Positions 22,287 through 34,499 of a DNA stretch of 64,000 nt are shown in pieces (positions within the stretch are counted from its first letter, which is position 1; each line of letters begins with the position of its first letter). The stretch is from contig NC_087065.1 of the NCBI RefSeq assembly GCF_963678635.1, positions 32,733,679 to 32,797,678 of the forward strand. The letters run 5' to 3'. The DNA comes from Symsagittifera roscoffensis (taxonomy: Eukaryota > Xenacoelomorpha > Acoela > Convolutidae). The notes beneath the pieces are model-generated. The model had not been told where the DNA came from. It did no database searches and saw nothing but the letters and a program-made list of their open reading frames with translations. The translations under genes and the position numbers were made by a program.

Positions 22287-22778
22287 CGAGATTTGATATC
22301 TCGGCACAGTGTTTTTGGCTGCCGTTGACTGTATCTGTCGGTTCATGTGCGGCCACTAGAAATAACTGCTTGCCACGTCTATCATCTAAAACATTCCCGA
22401 ATGTCTTTTGTGAAGACGTATCATAGTCGATGCTCTCAATTGTGGCGGTACCACCATTCGGTCTAGGAGGAATAACATGACATTTGATGTATATAAGTTA
22501 TCCGCATGGTGTGCAAAATATGAGCCTAGATTCTTAATATCATCAAGATTATTCGATTTTCACGATCTAACAACACAATTTAAAATCTCATCCGCCTCAA
22601 TTAGTAGTGCGACGAACTCAGCGTCAAAAAATTTGGACCAATCTAACAAAAGGGCCGGAAACATAACCTGAGGGATAACGGAAGTTTCAGCCGAAGGCTG
22701 GCGAAGTGAATTCTTAACTAGCCGACAGTGCAAAGAGAAGGTTAACCGCGTTAATTTACGCTGCCATGAATGTTTCGT

Positions 22779-23275
22779 CTAATAATGATAATTTTGGAGC
22801 TGTACCGACCGGATACCGAGACAAGTAATCAACGAGCCACATAATCTTCCCTGGATGGGCTCTAGTTCGTAGTCTAATGGTAATGATTGATCGACCCTTC
22901 TTGCTAATTCAGTTTGGGTCGTTTTTGTGTTCTTTTCCTCTAACAAATACCATAGCAACGCTTTATGGTCGGTTGTGATCTTGAACGGAACCCCAAACAT
23001 TAGTTTTGATAGTACATTAACGCACAAATAACAGCTAAAATTTCCAATACGTTATTGCTATATTTTAATTTGGGACCATGTAAAAACGTCGATGCGTACG
23101 ATACCGGTTTCCGACCCTCAGCTTGCAAAATTACTCCAAATTGCCCCATATCATGTTTCGCTGAGTCAATTTTCACTTGCGTACTTTTATTCACATCGAA
23201 AAAATGATTATGCACTAAATCGTTAACACTTTCCTTCATTTCATTCAAAATGTGAATGTTTTTCAATAAGATCAC
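22779..23275 (-). pseudogene. RNase H domain, family 2 copy 5 (frameshifted)
   Basis: Two overlapping frames (23000-23275 and 22779-23027) share the domain. The first has AKHDMGQFGVILQAEG and YSNNVLEILAVICALM; the second has KITTDHKALLWYLLEE and ends out of frame after the DYELE block. A frameshift near 23010 breaks the domain. Confidence 0.85.
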
Positions 23276-24189
23276 TAAAAGGTTCTGTAGTAGCAGCTAA
23301 ATTAGGAAAAATCCGAATGAGTTGATTGATTGACCCAATCAAAGATCTAACATCGTTTTTGTTCTCGGGCTGTTTCAATTCCAAAAAAGGAGTCATTTTC
23401 CGCTCAACTGAAACTGCACCTTCATCTGAAAGTTGAACACCCAACCACTCAATTTTTTTCGCGGAGAAAGTAATATTACTCCTTTTTGCAGCGACATTAT
23501 TTTCATGCAACTAATTCATGACATTTCTAATCTGCCGGGAGTGGCGCTCTCCTGAACCTCTGTTCGCAATGAGAGTGTCTTCCAGGTACACATACATCCC
23601 CGGTAAATGGCCTTACATTGTATCTATAACCTTTTGGAATTCATTAGGCATATCACCTAATCCCTAAATCCCCGTCACAAAACGATATGTCCCTGTTAAA
23701 TTGCCCCCGACGATGCTGAAGTTGCACTGTCTACTAGTTTTCTCACTTAACGGCATTTGCGAATATGCAGTTTTCAGGTCGATATTATAAAACAAATTTG
23801 GGTCAGATGTATTACCACTAGTCGCTAATGCGACATTTTCCGCGAATTCATTTATGTTCGGGTTCAGTCTACGGGTTCATTTGATACCAATCCCGTTATA
23901 TTTACTTATATATGCGTTTTGAAGTGGAGTTTTTTCACCGTTCTGTCACGTTTAACTGTAAAAACCGTTGATAAAATCCTCGGTACACTGGCCTAATTTT
24001 TCGGTGTGCCCCTCTTTCCTTAATTTTTGGTAAAACGTGGAATGAGACCCGTTTTCGTTTCACCTGGACCAGTCGCAACGTTTCCTGGAAATGCGTTCCA
24101 ACTTCGCATATTTTAAGTGCACCTTTTTGTTCAAAGAGGCCTTGGAACTTTCTCTGATTACACTTGATGTACATAAGTTTTACTGTCAA
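23241..24189 (-). pseudogene. Reverse transcriptase remnant, family 2 copy 5
   Basis: The thumb frame 23241-23510 contains KKIEWLGVQLSDEGAVSVE and SLIGSINQLIRIFPNLAATT, the best-preserved thumb of the family. The catalytic box YLED lies at about 23576-23587. The N-terminal frame is at 23935-24189. Other blocks are shifted. Confidence 0.8.
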
Positions 24190-24896
24190 GTTTTTAACCT
24201 CTGTAATACTCTCCGTCCCTCCCTCTAACTTAGTTTACTGCCCGCGTCAATGACTTTTGTCTCACTTCAATAACGAGCAGTAGTAGGCTATTATTTTCAA
24301 TAATGTCTCTTTATAAGCCCTCGGTAATCTATAGTTCATCACCATTGGCGATATAACCCTCGGATTTATTATCTGCGACAAATCGTCCAATGACCTTGAT
24401 GACGGCGTCAGTCGTTCCGTATCTCGACTGGTACCAATTTTTCTGCAAGAGTCCTATCTTATATCTTTAGCTCATGTAATGTTCCTTGTGACATGAAGGA
24501 GACTGAGCTAGCGCATTCTATCTAAAACTCTGAGCGGCATTGGTTTTTTCCCATTTTTACATTCAACAAATTTCGGTTTTCTTTTCTCGCCTTAACCCAC
24601 ACCGTGCGGAGTGCGAATACACGAATTTTTTTTGTCAGTACCGTAATCAAAGCTGTTTATCACGTTCGTCTCGCACTCAGTAAAGTCATTAGTACCATCG
24701 ACATGATTTACCCCGTTTTATTGCAATGTTTTGAGAAGTGTCCTTGACCCCCGCAATCGTTACAATAGTGTTTCGAGCTGGACAATTCTCTCAATAATTA
24801 GGTTTTAACGACTTTTCACAATTATGAGAATAATCACCACGTCGACCATCAATTTCTTTTACGGCTTCTCTCAATATAACCAGCTATTGTATAACC

Positions 24897-25826
24897 AAAA
24901 TTGTATATGTTGGCGCCAAAGGGTCCGTCATCAAAAAAGAACCCAATGGGTCGGCCGGGGATCGAATCTTTGAAAAAGGGGGCATCCCGCTCCCCCCCCC
25001 CCACCCTAAATCAACTATATCATTCACCACTCGTGCGACAAAATGGTTGGTTTGCAATGATGTAGCATTTTTTACTTGACTATTTGTTTGGGTTCTATTT
25101 TTTCAGATTTATATTCAAGTTTGGACGATAGGACACCTTGAGCAACCCCCAAATTGTACTGTTTCCTTTTGAATACTTCAGATCCAAGTTGAGGGCAACT
25201 ATGACTTGGAACAATAAATTTCAAATCTGACTTCAAATTTTTTTAAATTTTTTTTCAAAAAATTACTCCAAAGTATTTTTACAAAAAACGTAGCAGGCTC
25301 AAAACAATTTTTGAAAAACGCGATCAACCGAATATCAGCTTTTGTTTTTTCAATTACATATGATGCTTGCAAAATAATCTAGGAAATCTGAAAGTTGTCG
25401 GAATGGAGGAAGTCCGATTACAAAACAAAACACTCGGTTCATTATTTTTTGAAATTTCGGATCACTTCGACTGGATATCCAAACGAATGCAATTCTCTGT
25501 TCAAGACGGCTGGCAAATAGTCCAAGTGAAAGAGCTTAAAAATGGTTAAAAAAAGAAGTTAATTGAATAAATCAGATAACCGCAGCAGATAAATGCTTAA
25601 GTTTACAGAGAAAAAAAAAAACAAATTACATAGTTCCTATTTCATGGGCAACATTTTTCTTTTAACTGGTATACTTCTTGAACAAATTTTAGATCATAAT
25701 AAGACCATGGATAAAAGTTACATCACTGTTTTGTTACTTGCACAGAGTAAAGTTCAAAATAAAACTATTTTTGGAAGTTACATAATTGTTACCCTGGAAA
25801 CTACAAGAAATAGCGAGATTAGTTTG
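24897..25826. repeat. Dispersed repeat R, copy a
   Basis: About 0.93 kb that recurs diverged at 29280-30345 and, in its right third, at 63665-64000, all in the same orientation. It starts near ttgtatatgttggcgcc and contains a G/C homopolymer zone (24978-25010). Relative to copy b it lacks about 100 bp near 25365. A 60-codon plus-strand frame at 25367-25549 (FEISDHFDWISKRMQFS) is disrupted in copy b, so coding is not supported. No terminal repeats or transposase were seen. Confidence 0.7.
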
Positions 25827-26126
25827 ATCAAGTATCAGTTTCGAAACGTTTCAATTAGTTTTTTCGATGCATATTCCTTCCGATGCCCGTTCTGGTTTTG
25901 TTCTGGTAATAATTTCATTCTGGCTGATCAACCCAGAAGTGCCTGCACTAGCCGACAGTGCAAAGAGAAGGTTAACCGCGTTAATTTACGCTGCCATGAA
26001 TGTTTCGTCTAATTATGATAACTTTGGAGCAGTACCGACTGGATACCGAGACAAGTAATCAACGAGCCACATAATCTTCCCTGGAATAAGCTCTAGTTCA
26101 TAGTCGAATGGTAAGGATTGATCGAC

Positions 26127-26399
26127 CTATCTTACTGAATGAGTTTGGGTAGTTTTTGTGTTCTTTTCCTCTGACAAACACCATAGCACTGCTTTATGGT
26201 CGGTTGTGATCTGGAACGGAGCCCCAAACAAATAGTTTTGATAGTACCTGAACGCCCAAATAACAGCTAATATTTCCAATTCGTTATTGCTATATTTTAA
26301 TTTGGCCTCATGTAAAAGCGTCGATTCGTACGATACCGGTTTCCGACCCTCAGCTTGTAAATACTCCAAACAGCCCCATGCCCTGTTTCGATGCGTCAC
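26127..26399 (-). pseudogene. RNase H fragment, family 2 copy 6
   Basis: A 90-codon frame with SYESTLLHEAKLKYSNNELE, ILAVIWAFRYYQNYLFGAP and ITTDHKAVLWCL. It keeps the catalytic Glu and last Asp; the first Asp block is in another frame. NNELE and TTDHK are probably the ancestral state of the family. Confidence 0.85.
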
Positions 26400-28000
26400 T
26401 TTTCACTTGCGTACTTTCATTCACATCGGAAAAAATGATTTTGCACAAAATCGTTAACACTTTCCTTCATTTCGTTCGATTTCTGAATGTTTTTCCATTT
26501 TCCATAAGATCACTAAAAGTTTCTGTAGTAGCAGCTAAAATAAAAAAAAATCCAAATGAAATTATTGATTGACCCAATTTTTGTTCTCGGGTTGTTTCAA
26601 TTTCGCAAAAGAGTCATTTTCCGCTCAATTGCAACTGTACCTTCATCTTGAAGTTGAAAACCCAGCCACTCAATTTTTTTCGCGGAGAAAGTACTTTTAC
26701 TCCTGATTGCAGCGACATTGTTTTCAGGCAACTATTTTATAGCATTTTTAATCTGCCGGGAGTTGCGCTCTTCTGAACCTCTGGTCGCAATGGGAGTGTC
26801 TTCCAGGTACACATGCATCCCCGGTAAATGACCTAACATTGAATCTATAAACTTTTGGAATTCTTTAGGCATATCACCTAATCCCTAAATCCCCGTCACA
26901 AAACGATATGTACCTGTTATGTTGCCTCCGACGATGCTGAAGTGGCACTGTCTACTAGTTTTCTCACTTAACGGCATTTGCGAATATGCAGTTTTCAGGT
27001 CGATATTAGAAAACCAATTTGGGTCAGATGTATTACCACTAATCGCTAATGCGACATTGTTCGCGAGTTCATTTATGTTCGGGTTGAGTCTATGAGTTCA
27101 TTTGATACAAATCCCGATATATTTGCTTAAATATGCGTTTTTGAAAATATAGTTTTTTCACCGTTCCTTCATGTTTAACTGTAAAAACTGTTGATAAAAT
27201 CCTCGGTACACTGGCCTAATTTTGTGGTGTGCCCCTTTTTCCTAAATTTTTGGTAAAACGTGGAATGGGACCCGTTTTCTTTCCACTTTGACCAGTCGCA
27301 TTGTTTCGCGGAAATGTGTTCCCAATTCGCAATTTTTAGTTGCACCTTTTTGTTCAAAGAGGCCTTGGAACTTTCTCAAGCTACACTTGATGTACATAAA
27401 CTTTACTGTCGAGTTTTTAACCTCTGTAATACTCTCCGTCCCTCCCTCTAACGTAGTTTACTGCCCGCGTCAATGACTTTTGTCTCACTTCAATAACGAG
27501 CAGTAGTAGGCTATTAATTTCAATAATGTCCCTTTATAAGCCCTCGGTAATCTATAGTTCAGCACCCTTGGCGATATAACCCTCAAATCTATTATCTGCG
27601 ACAAATCTTCCAATGACCTTGATGACGGCGTCAGTCGTTCCGTCTCTCGACTGGTACCAATTTTTCTGCTAGAGTCCTATTTTATATCTCTAGCTCATGT
27701 AACGTTCCTTGTGACATGAAGGAGACTGAGCTAGCGCATTCTATCTAAAACTCTGAGCGGCATTGGTTTTTTCCCATTTTTACATTCAACAAATTTCGGT
27801 TTTCTCTTCTCGCCTTAACCCACACCGTGCGGATTGCGAATACACGAAATTTTTTTTGTCAGTACCGTAAACAAAGCACTCAGTAAAGTCATTAGTACCA
27901 TCGACATGATTTACCCCGTTTTATTGCCACGTTTTGAGAAGTGTCCTTGACCCCCGTAACCGGTAATTGTTACAATAGTGTTTCGAGTTGGACAATTCTC

Positions 28001-28187
28001 TCAATAGTTAGGTTTTAACCACTTTCCACAATTAGGAAAATTATTAACATGTTGACCATTATTTTTATTTACTGCTTCCCTCAACATAACCAGCTGGTTG
28101 AACGTTTTTTGAGTTTTGCCAACTTTGATTAAATCAATGTCTGGCGGATTTTGAATACCCTTGGCTAACTCGTTTATATAGCAGTTC

Positions 28188-28224
<37 letters not shown>

Positions 28225-28270
28225 CTGCGAAGTGCAATGCGGCCACAGGTGTAAGTGTCTCCATGCACAA
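28001..28270 (-). pseudogene. Gag fragment with expanded Arg-Glu repeat, copy 6
   Basis: A 90-codon frame with a run of seven Arg-Glu-type dipeptides made by the (TC)15 microsatellite at 28191-28220, then VNCYINELAKGIQNPPDID and FPNCGKWLKPNY, where the first Cys of CPNCG has become Phe. It is the same region as 20292-20530. Confidence 0.5.
28191..28220. repeat. (TC)15 microsatellite inside Gag remnant
   Basis: Thirty bases of perfect TC repeat; the homologous site in copy 4 has seven units (20419-20432). The tract lies in the Gag reading frame and would encode alternating Arg and Glu. Confidence 0.95.
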
Positions 28271-28300
28271 CCGTTTGTGAAAAACCTCGGGTTTTCGGTT

Positions 28301-29279
28301 TTCATTTTAGAGGATAAAACGTAAAAGTTATCATCCTAATTGTTGGACAAAAACTTTGCACGTTAAACTGCTGTTGCTGTAAACTCATTTTTTATTGCCG
28401 TATTTCAAAATGTGATTCAAAAATAGGTTTCTCCCAGATAATATTTTTTGCTTGATCCCCTTCATTTTCTATGTGCAATCGGATTTTCGTTTAAAACATT
28501 TAAAACATAATCATTTTTGTTTTTATTTTACCTTTTGTAACGAAAAAAACGGAAACTTTGTGCTCGGGCTGGGTTTTTTCTTCAGACAAAGTTCGATTTT
28601 CAACTAGGCATTTTTAACGGAATTTTTTTTTTATATCAATCAAAAGATATTGTTGTCTTGAGTTTAAAATTGAAAAAAAAAAAATTCACCTGTGATCATT
28701 TTTGTTAGGTAATGAGGTTTTAAAATTGCCATTTTGGACAATTTGGGACAATTAACGTGCGATATATTTAGCGCTGTTAACGCGTAAGCGGAGATGTAAA
28801 CCGTCTCAGAAAATTTTCCAAATTAGTTGCAGGAAAATATTCGCCATAACTGATTGAATACTGGGAGCAAAATCTAACACTTTGTACTTATTATAGCGTG
28901 TGGGGCGATGATTTTCGCAAAAATCTCTAAAAAAAAGTAAAATTCATTTCATTTTTATCACATTTAATTATTTTCATGTTATCACTGCTTCATTGACCTT
29001 AAAAGGCAGTCGGAACATTCAGGGATTCGCCCTGATACGAGTAGTCTTGTTTAGAGTACAATGATCATTTAATTGAATTTACTTTTAGCTTGCTATTAAA
29101 GACGCAAAATCATTAATCAGTAATTAAGAAAAATGTTGCCCATGTAAAAAGTCCCTGTGTCGGCAATTTTTCTGCGCCGCACGCAAAATTGTGAAGAAAA
29201 AAACAGGCCAAAAAGGGGTTTTAGGCACTTTTTGGAAAATTATGACCAAAACATCGCGTTTTTTCGGCGCGCGCTTCCC
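28301..29279. repeat. Leader/dispersed repeat upstream of Gag, second copy
   Basis: Diverged copy of 20531-21530 in the same orientation, again next to the Gag remnant. It carries the gttaacgcgtaagcggagat string (about 28776). Overlapping open frames on both strands at 29124-29457 run through poly-C and are not credible genes. Confidence 0.5.
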
Positions 29280-30345
29280 CCTTAAAATTGTATATGTTGG
29301 CGCCAAAAGGTCCGTCATCAAAAGTGAACCCAATGGGTCGGCCGGGGATCGAATCCTTGAAAAAGGGGGCATCCCGCTAAAACCCCCCCCCCCCACCCTA
29401 AATCATTTATATAATTCACCACTCGTGCGACAAAATGGTTGGTTTGCAATGATGTAGCATTTTTTACTTGACAATTTGTTGGGGTTCTATTTTTTCAGAT
29501 TTATATTCAAGTTTGGACGATAGCACACCTCGAGCAACCCGCAAATTGTATTGTTTCCTTTTGAATTCTTCATATCCAAATTGAGGGCAACTATGACTTC
29601 AGATTAAAAATCGATTGTTCATTTTATGGAACAATAAATTTCAAATCTGACTTCAAATTTTTTTTATTTTTTTTTTTCAAAAAATTACTCCAAAGTATTT
29701 TTTTACAAAAAACGTAGCAGGCTTAAAAAAAATTCGAAAAAGGCGATTGACTGAATCTCAGCTTTTGTTTTTTCAATTACATATGATGCTTGCTGAGGAT
29801 GTTAATGCGTGCTCAAACATTTTTTTTCGCTCCATGTGAGTTTTTCTCCGTGCAAATTGAATTGGTTGCAAGGCAAAATAATCTAGGAAGTCTGAAAGAT
29901 GTCACATTAGAGGATTTCGATTACAAAAAAAGCACTCTGTTCAATTTTTTTTGAAATTTTGGATCACTTGGACTGGATATCAAAACGAATGCAATTATTT
30001 GTTCAAGACTGCTTGCAAATAGCCCAAATGAGAGAGAGCTTCAAAATGGTTAAAAAAGGAAGTTAATTGAAAAAATCAGAACCGCTGCTTAAGTTTACAA
30101 AAAAAAAACAAATTACATAGTACATACTTCATGGGCAACAGTTTTCTTTTAATTGGTATACTGATTGCACAAATTTAAGTTCATTTTAAGACCATGGACA
30201 AAACTTTATTCATTGTTCTGCTACTTGCACACTGTAAAGTTCAAACTGAAACCATTGTTGGAAGTTTCATAACTGTTACCCTGGAAACTACAAGAAAAAG
30301 CGAGTTTAGTTGCGTATGAAAAACAGAAATATATCATCAATTTAG
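29280..30345. repeat. Dispersed repeat R, copy b
   Basis: Longer homologue of 24897-25826. It includes about 100 bp (near 29793-29875) missing from copy a, where the two ends meet at a shared ttgc string, suggesting deletion in copy a between short direct repeats. No intact reading frame. Confidence 0.7.
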
Positions 30346-30715
30346 GATTTTTTCAGAAGAAAACTTCGAACACATCATTTGTACCCTGCATTAAGTCGTC
30401 TGAACTTTTTTAAAAATCCGGTTTTTGATGAATTGGGATGAGTTAGCAAACAGCAAAATTTCTAGTCTGTGGAATTTGTTGAAAAATTTCAGAGCTCTAT
30501 ATGCGTTATGCTTTTTTCCTATTTCAGTTCTACAGTATAAAGATGGTTGCATCCGCAATTTACAATTTTGAGCAACAATACAGTCTGAGTTGAAATAAAG
30601 AGAGTTTCTGCTGTGTATTGTAATAGATTACGAGCTTATCGTTCAAAAATTGTGTAATATTTTAATCGCCGGAACAAACTGTCAGTGGTAAACTTAAATG
30701 ATTTTTTGTAAATTA
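30346..30715. other. Unique spacer left of the 7.9-kb duplication
   Basis: AT-rich DNA with no recognisable gene. The LINE remnant's 3' part (minus frame 30636-30908) extends into it, past the duplication breakpoint near 30716. Confidence 0.5.
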
Positions 30716-31805
30716 TGCGTAGCGAGCATTTTTGTTGTAAAAAAACAGAATCTAAAAAACTTTTGGAAACGCATGCATAAACAATCACACCGTTGAATTT
30801 CACAAAATAGGTTTTGAAAACCTTCAGACTCAGGCAGTTGCTTTTTAACCAAAAAAAAAATTTGAAAGCTCTTCGCTCAATAAAGTTTTCCTGTCCTGTT
30901 TTGAACAAACAGGTACACAGCTATCATCTGCATGCAAACTCACGGATGCATTTGGTATCGAAAAACAATTCACCATATCATTAATGTATGATACGAAAAT
31001 TAGATGACCCAAAATTAAACCCTGCGGAACCCCTATCTATATATGTGAGGCCTTGGAAGTTTTCTTCCAATAGCAACAATTTGTTTACGTTTAATGAGAT
31101 ACGAATGAATAAGGTCGCCAACAAACCCGCTGATGCCATACGTTAAGCTTATATACCAGTATTTTGTGATCGAAGCTATAAAAAACTATACTTAAATCTA
31201 AAAAACACTGCAAGTCTTGTAACCTTCTTTTGGTTTCTTTTTGATGGTCACTTTTTTGTCTATTTTAGAATTGCTTGGACCGATCAATAATTTTGTATAA
31301 ACTCAAATTGAGAATCGCATAAGACTTTGCTCTTTTCAATAAAAGGTTTTATTCTGAGGGATATTCATTTCTCTAGTATTTTACTGAGGGCAGTCAGAGG
31401 AGATATTGGACGGCAATTAGATGTCTTTGACTTGTCACCAGCCTTATGAATGGGAACAAGTTTTGCAATTTTGAAAGAAGCGGGGAAACAACCGTGGCTA
31501 TAACATTTATTAGGAAGAACAGATAAATATTCCGATGAAACGAGAGATGAAATTATCAATAAAATGTTGTTGATGCCATCAAAAATTTCAGCGTTTGAGT
31601 TATTTAAAAATTTAATCCTTTTTAAACTTTCTGAAGTTCCTACAGGGAAAAAGAACATGGGTTTTGTAAATGTTGGCAAGTTGGTTGAAAACGAAAAATT
31701 TTCAGTTTTTTTGTTCATATCATCCTTTCTTATACTTGAAAAGTATTCATTCGCTTGTTCTGCATTTAATTGAAATTCATTGCCTTTCAAATTAAGTTCA
31801 CGCAA
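30636..31805 (-). pseudogene. LINE (non-LTR) reverse transcriptase remnant, copy 1
   Basis: The minus-strand frame 31365-31805 (146 codons) holds non-LTR RT blocks: QANEYFSSI near the start, FDGINNILLII at 75-85, HGCFPASFKIAKLVPIHKAG at 104-123 and NCRPISPLTALSKILEK at the end. Downstream in shifted frames are GVPQG (31013-31032) and HADDS (30920-30939), the catalytic box with Tyr replaced by His, then WLKSNCLSLKVFKTYFVKFN in the frame 30636-30908, typical of the RT thumb. No endonuclease domain or poly-A tail was found. It would have copied its RNA directly at a nicked target; this fragment cannot. The clade is not decided. Confidence 0.85.
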
Positions 31806-34499
31806 TTCCTAACCTAATTTAACAACTTGTTTTCGTCTTTAAACCATTTATCAATTTTAACATGATCTCCACAAGAAACGTTTCTGATAAAAAAAAATAC
31901 TCTGTAAATAGGCTTACCATCCCTGGTTGATCCTTGATCATCTCCAAACATTCCATTTTATCCAAGATATCCCTGCTCATATATACAATGAAGCAGCAAT
32001 TAAAATCGAACTTATAAAGTTCCAACAAGGATAGTCGGTTAGTGGGCAGAAGGTTCCAACATTAGTCCCAACAAAATGCAAACTTTTTTCAAATTAGTGT
32101 CATGACCCTTTGAACCGAAAAGTAGACACTAAGCATGTTCAACAGTCATGATCGAATAAGCCTGTCTGAAAACAGTTTTTGTAGAAAAAGATATTTCACA
32201 ATTTTTTGTATAGTTTTTGTTTCAAAATGGCGTTGAAAAACCAAAAACCTAACTTTGCTCGAGTAAATTTAGGTTATCACTGCCTAACTGAAGCTTGAAT
32301 AAGCTATTGTAAGCCTGCACACTGACCTTTTAAGCTGAAAATTAGAACAAAAATCTAAAATTCACTTCGAATTTTCTCGACACTGAGAATTTTTTTGAAA
32401 ATTTTAATGTCGTTCAAATCACGACCGAAAACGTGTTAAAAGTGTGGATAACTTGAACCATTCAGTTGATTTTTGACCTTTTCCGGTGTCACCTGATGTT
32501 GCGTGGAAAACAAACAAAAAAACTAAATCACACTTGAATATAAAGTTCATCCGCATTTTCAAATGGTCAGAACTAGAAATATTTCGTTTTTAGAAAACTG
32601 TTTAAGTTTTCATTGAACGAAATTAGAATGACCACTTTTTTTCATCCGTTTGAAAATTATAACAAAATTCAAAAAATTTGAACCTACTTTTTTAGACGCG
32701 AAATTAGAATGACCACTTTTTTTCATCCGTTTGAAAATTATAACAAAATTCAAAAACTTTGAACCTACTTTTTTTGACGCTGAGAATTGTTTTCTGAAAC
32801 GTTTTAAAGTCGTTCAAATTATGACTGAAAGGGTTTTAAACTGATCGATAACGTGAACCATTACAACGAGAATTGACCAATTCCGGTGGTACCTGTTGAT
32901 ACGTGGAAAACAATTAAAAAAGTAAAAATCTAAATTACACTTTAATACAAAGCTCCTCCGCATTTTTAATATGGTCGGAATTAGAAATATTCTCATTGTT
33001 AGAAAACGATTTGAAATTTTTCAATGAACAAAATTAGAGGGACAATTTTTGTTAATCCGTTTGAATTAAAAAATTTTGCTAAATAGACGTTTACTTTTAT
33101 AGGTTTTATGCCAAATTTTTTGTCCTGAACACAGCAAACGATAATTGGATGGGCACGTATTTTTCTTGGCTAATTTGTTTAGTCTGACCACCTGGTACCT
33201 GAGGGAGACCTGTAAAGCTCTAGGCATTAAAAAAAACGCGTAATCGATTTCTTAGTTTTTCAGACTAACTAACAAATGAGCGCTTCCGGAGAAAAAAAAC
33301 TGAGAGCGAGAACTCAATTTACTGCGTTTAATCATTGTCAAAGTGATCTTCCTTCTATCGAAAACAAAAACATAGGAAAAAAGTTTTCGGAAATTTTTTT
33401 ATACTTTTTTTGTTAATGCTTTTTGCTTCAAATTACTTATGGTAATTGGGACACTTGAATTATTTTTTAAATTTTTTAAAGTCGTTCGAATCATGACTGA
33501 AAGGGTTTTTAAATGATAGACAACTTGAACCATTACAACGAGTGTTTTTTAATCGAGCCGTTTGAAACTAAATAATTTGCTAAACAGACCTTTTCTTCAA
33601 CAGTTTTTATGCTAACTGTTTTGTTCTGAACACAGCAACCCATCCTTGGACGGCCATTTGTTTTTCTTGGATAATTTGTTTGTTCTGACCACCTGCTAGG
33701 TGAGGGAGACTTTTAAGTCTCTATGCATTCAAAGAAAACGCGTAATTGGTTTCTTAATTTTTCAGACTAACTAACAAAGGAGCGCTTCCGGAGAAAAAGG
33801 AGTGAGAGCGAGAATTCAATCTACTGCGTTGAATCATTTTCAAGTTGAACTCCCTTCTCTCGAATACAAAATTATAGGACTTAGTTTTTTATTAACTTTT
33901 TTGTCTCAAACAACCTACTGTAGTTGGGACATTTTTTGCTACATACACAGCCGCCGGCTATAATTATTTTTTAATGTTTTTAATTTAAACACTGAAATAA
34001 AAAATACTCATTAATCGAACCAAGAATTTTAAAATGAACTTCTTATGGAACTTTTACTTATGAATGATTTCAATATTTTATGGTTTTTTTAGAAAAAAAA
34101 CGTTAGAGCAAGTTAAATATTGGGGACTCAACTTCAACTCTCTCAAGATAAATGAAATGATTTCAATTATTCCAGCACTGTAATTTTTGTTCAGAATTGT
34201 AACGACTGAACAGGTTTTTATGTGTCAATTGGTTTCGATTGAAACAAGTTCTTGCTACAAAAAAAAAATATTTCGACTGTTGTCTTATTTTGTTTCAAAT
34301 GAATTCAAATTTGAATATTGAAGCTTCAATACTGCTAATGGCAACCATAATTTTACGACTGAAAAATCAATGTTGTCATGTATTTCAGCCTGAAAAATTG
34401 AAGAAAAAAACTAAGCATTAATGAATGTGATTTTGATTACTCAAACTCAAATTTCTCGATAATTGAGCAAATTTCTATTCATCGAGCACAGTAGTTTTT
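31806..34499. repeat. Field of degenerate 0.3-0.4-kb repeats
   Basis: Recurring landmarks such as gtcgttcaaatcatgactga, a gtacctg...gcgtgg box and ctccgcattttt recur at about 32400, 32810 and 33480 and again in the diverged unit at 48050-49700. A 69-codon minus frame (31819-32028) next to the LINE has no known motif. No gene is supported. Confidence 0.6.
32620..32781. repeat. 81-bp direct tandem duplication
   Basis: Two adjacent, nearly identical 81-bp copies beginning aattagaatgaccac (32621 and 32702). The same pair is present in the second 7.9-kb unit near 40544-40706, so it predates the large duplication. Confidence 0.9.

Larger units (their letters stand above)
22287..24890 (-). mobile_element. 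Gypsy family 2 copy 5
   Basis: Order on the minus strand: Gag end (24890 to 24500), protease/RT start (24190 to 23935), RT (23900 to 23241), RNase H (23275 to 22779), HHCC region (22700 to 22287). It is more diverged from copies 1-3 than these are from one another. Here the RT catalytic box reads YLED with no stop, so the stop in copies 1-3 is derived. Confidence 0.8.
25827..28300 (-). mobile_element. Gypsy family 2 copy 6
   Basis: It begins inside the RNase H-integrase linker (25830) and runs to Gag (28300). It is the most decayed copy. RNase H is seen at 26127-26399 and, out of frame, just beyond; RT palm and thumb around 26500-27100; the RT start near 27175-27360; Gag at 27700-28300. The RT box again reads YLED. 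It is inserted between repeat R copy a and the leader repeat at 28301. Confidence 0.75.

Noticed and set aside
25367-25549. 60-codon ORF in repeat R as a captured exon
   Set aside because: The homologous stretch in copy b (near 29880-30060) has frame-breaking differences, so no coding constraint is visible.
29124-29457. Overlapping ORFs on both strands with Pro/Gly runs
   Set aside because: They are produced by poly-C/poly-G tracts in a dispersed repeat; the related locus at 24.9 kb is not open.
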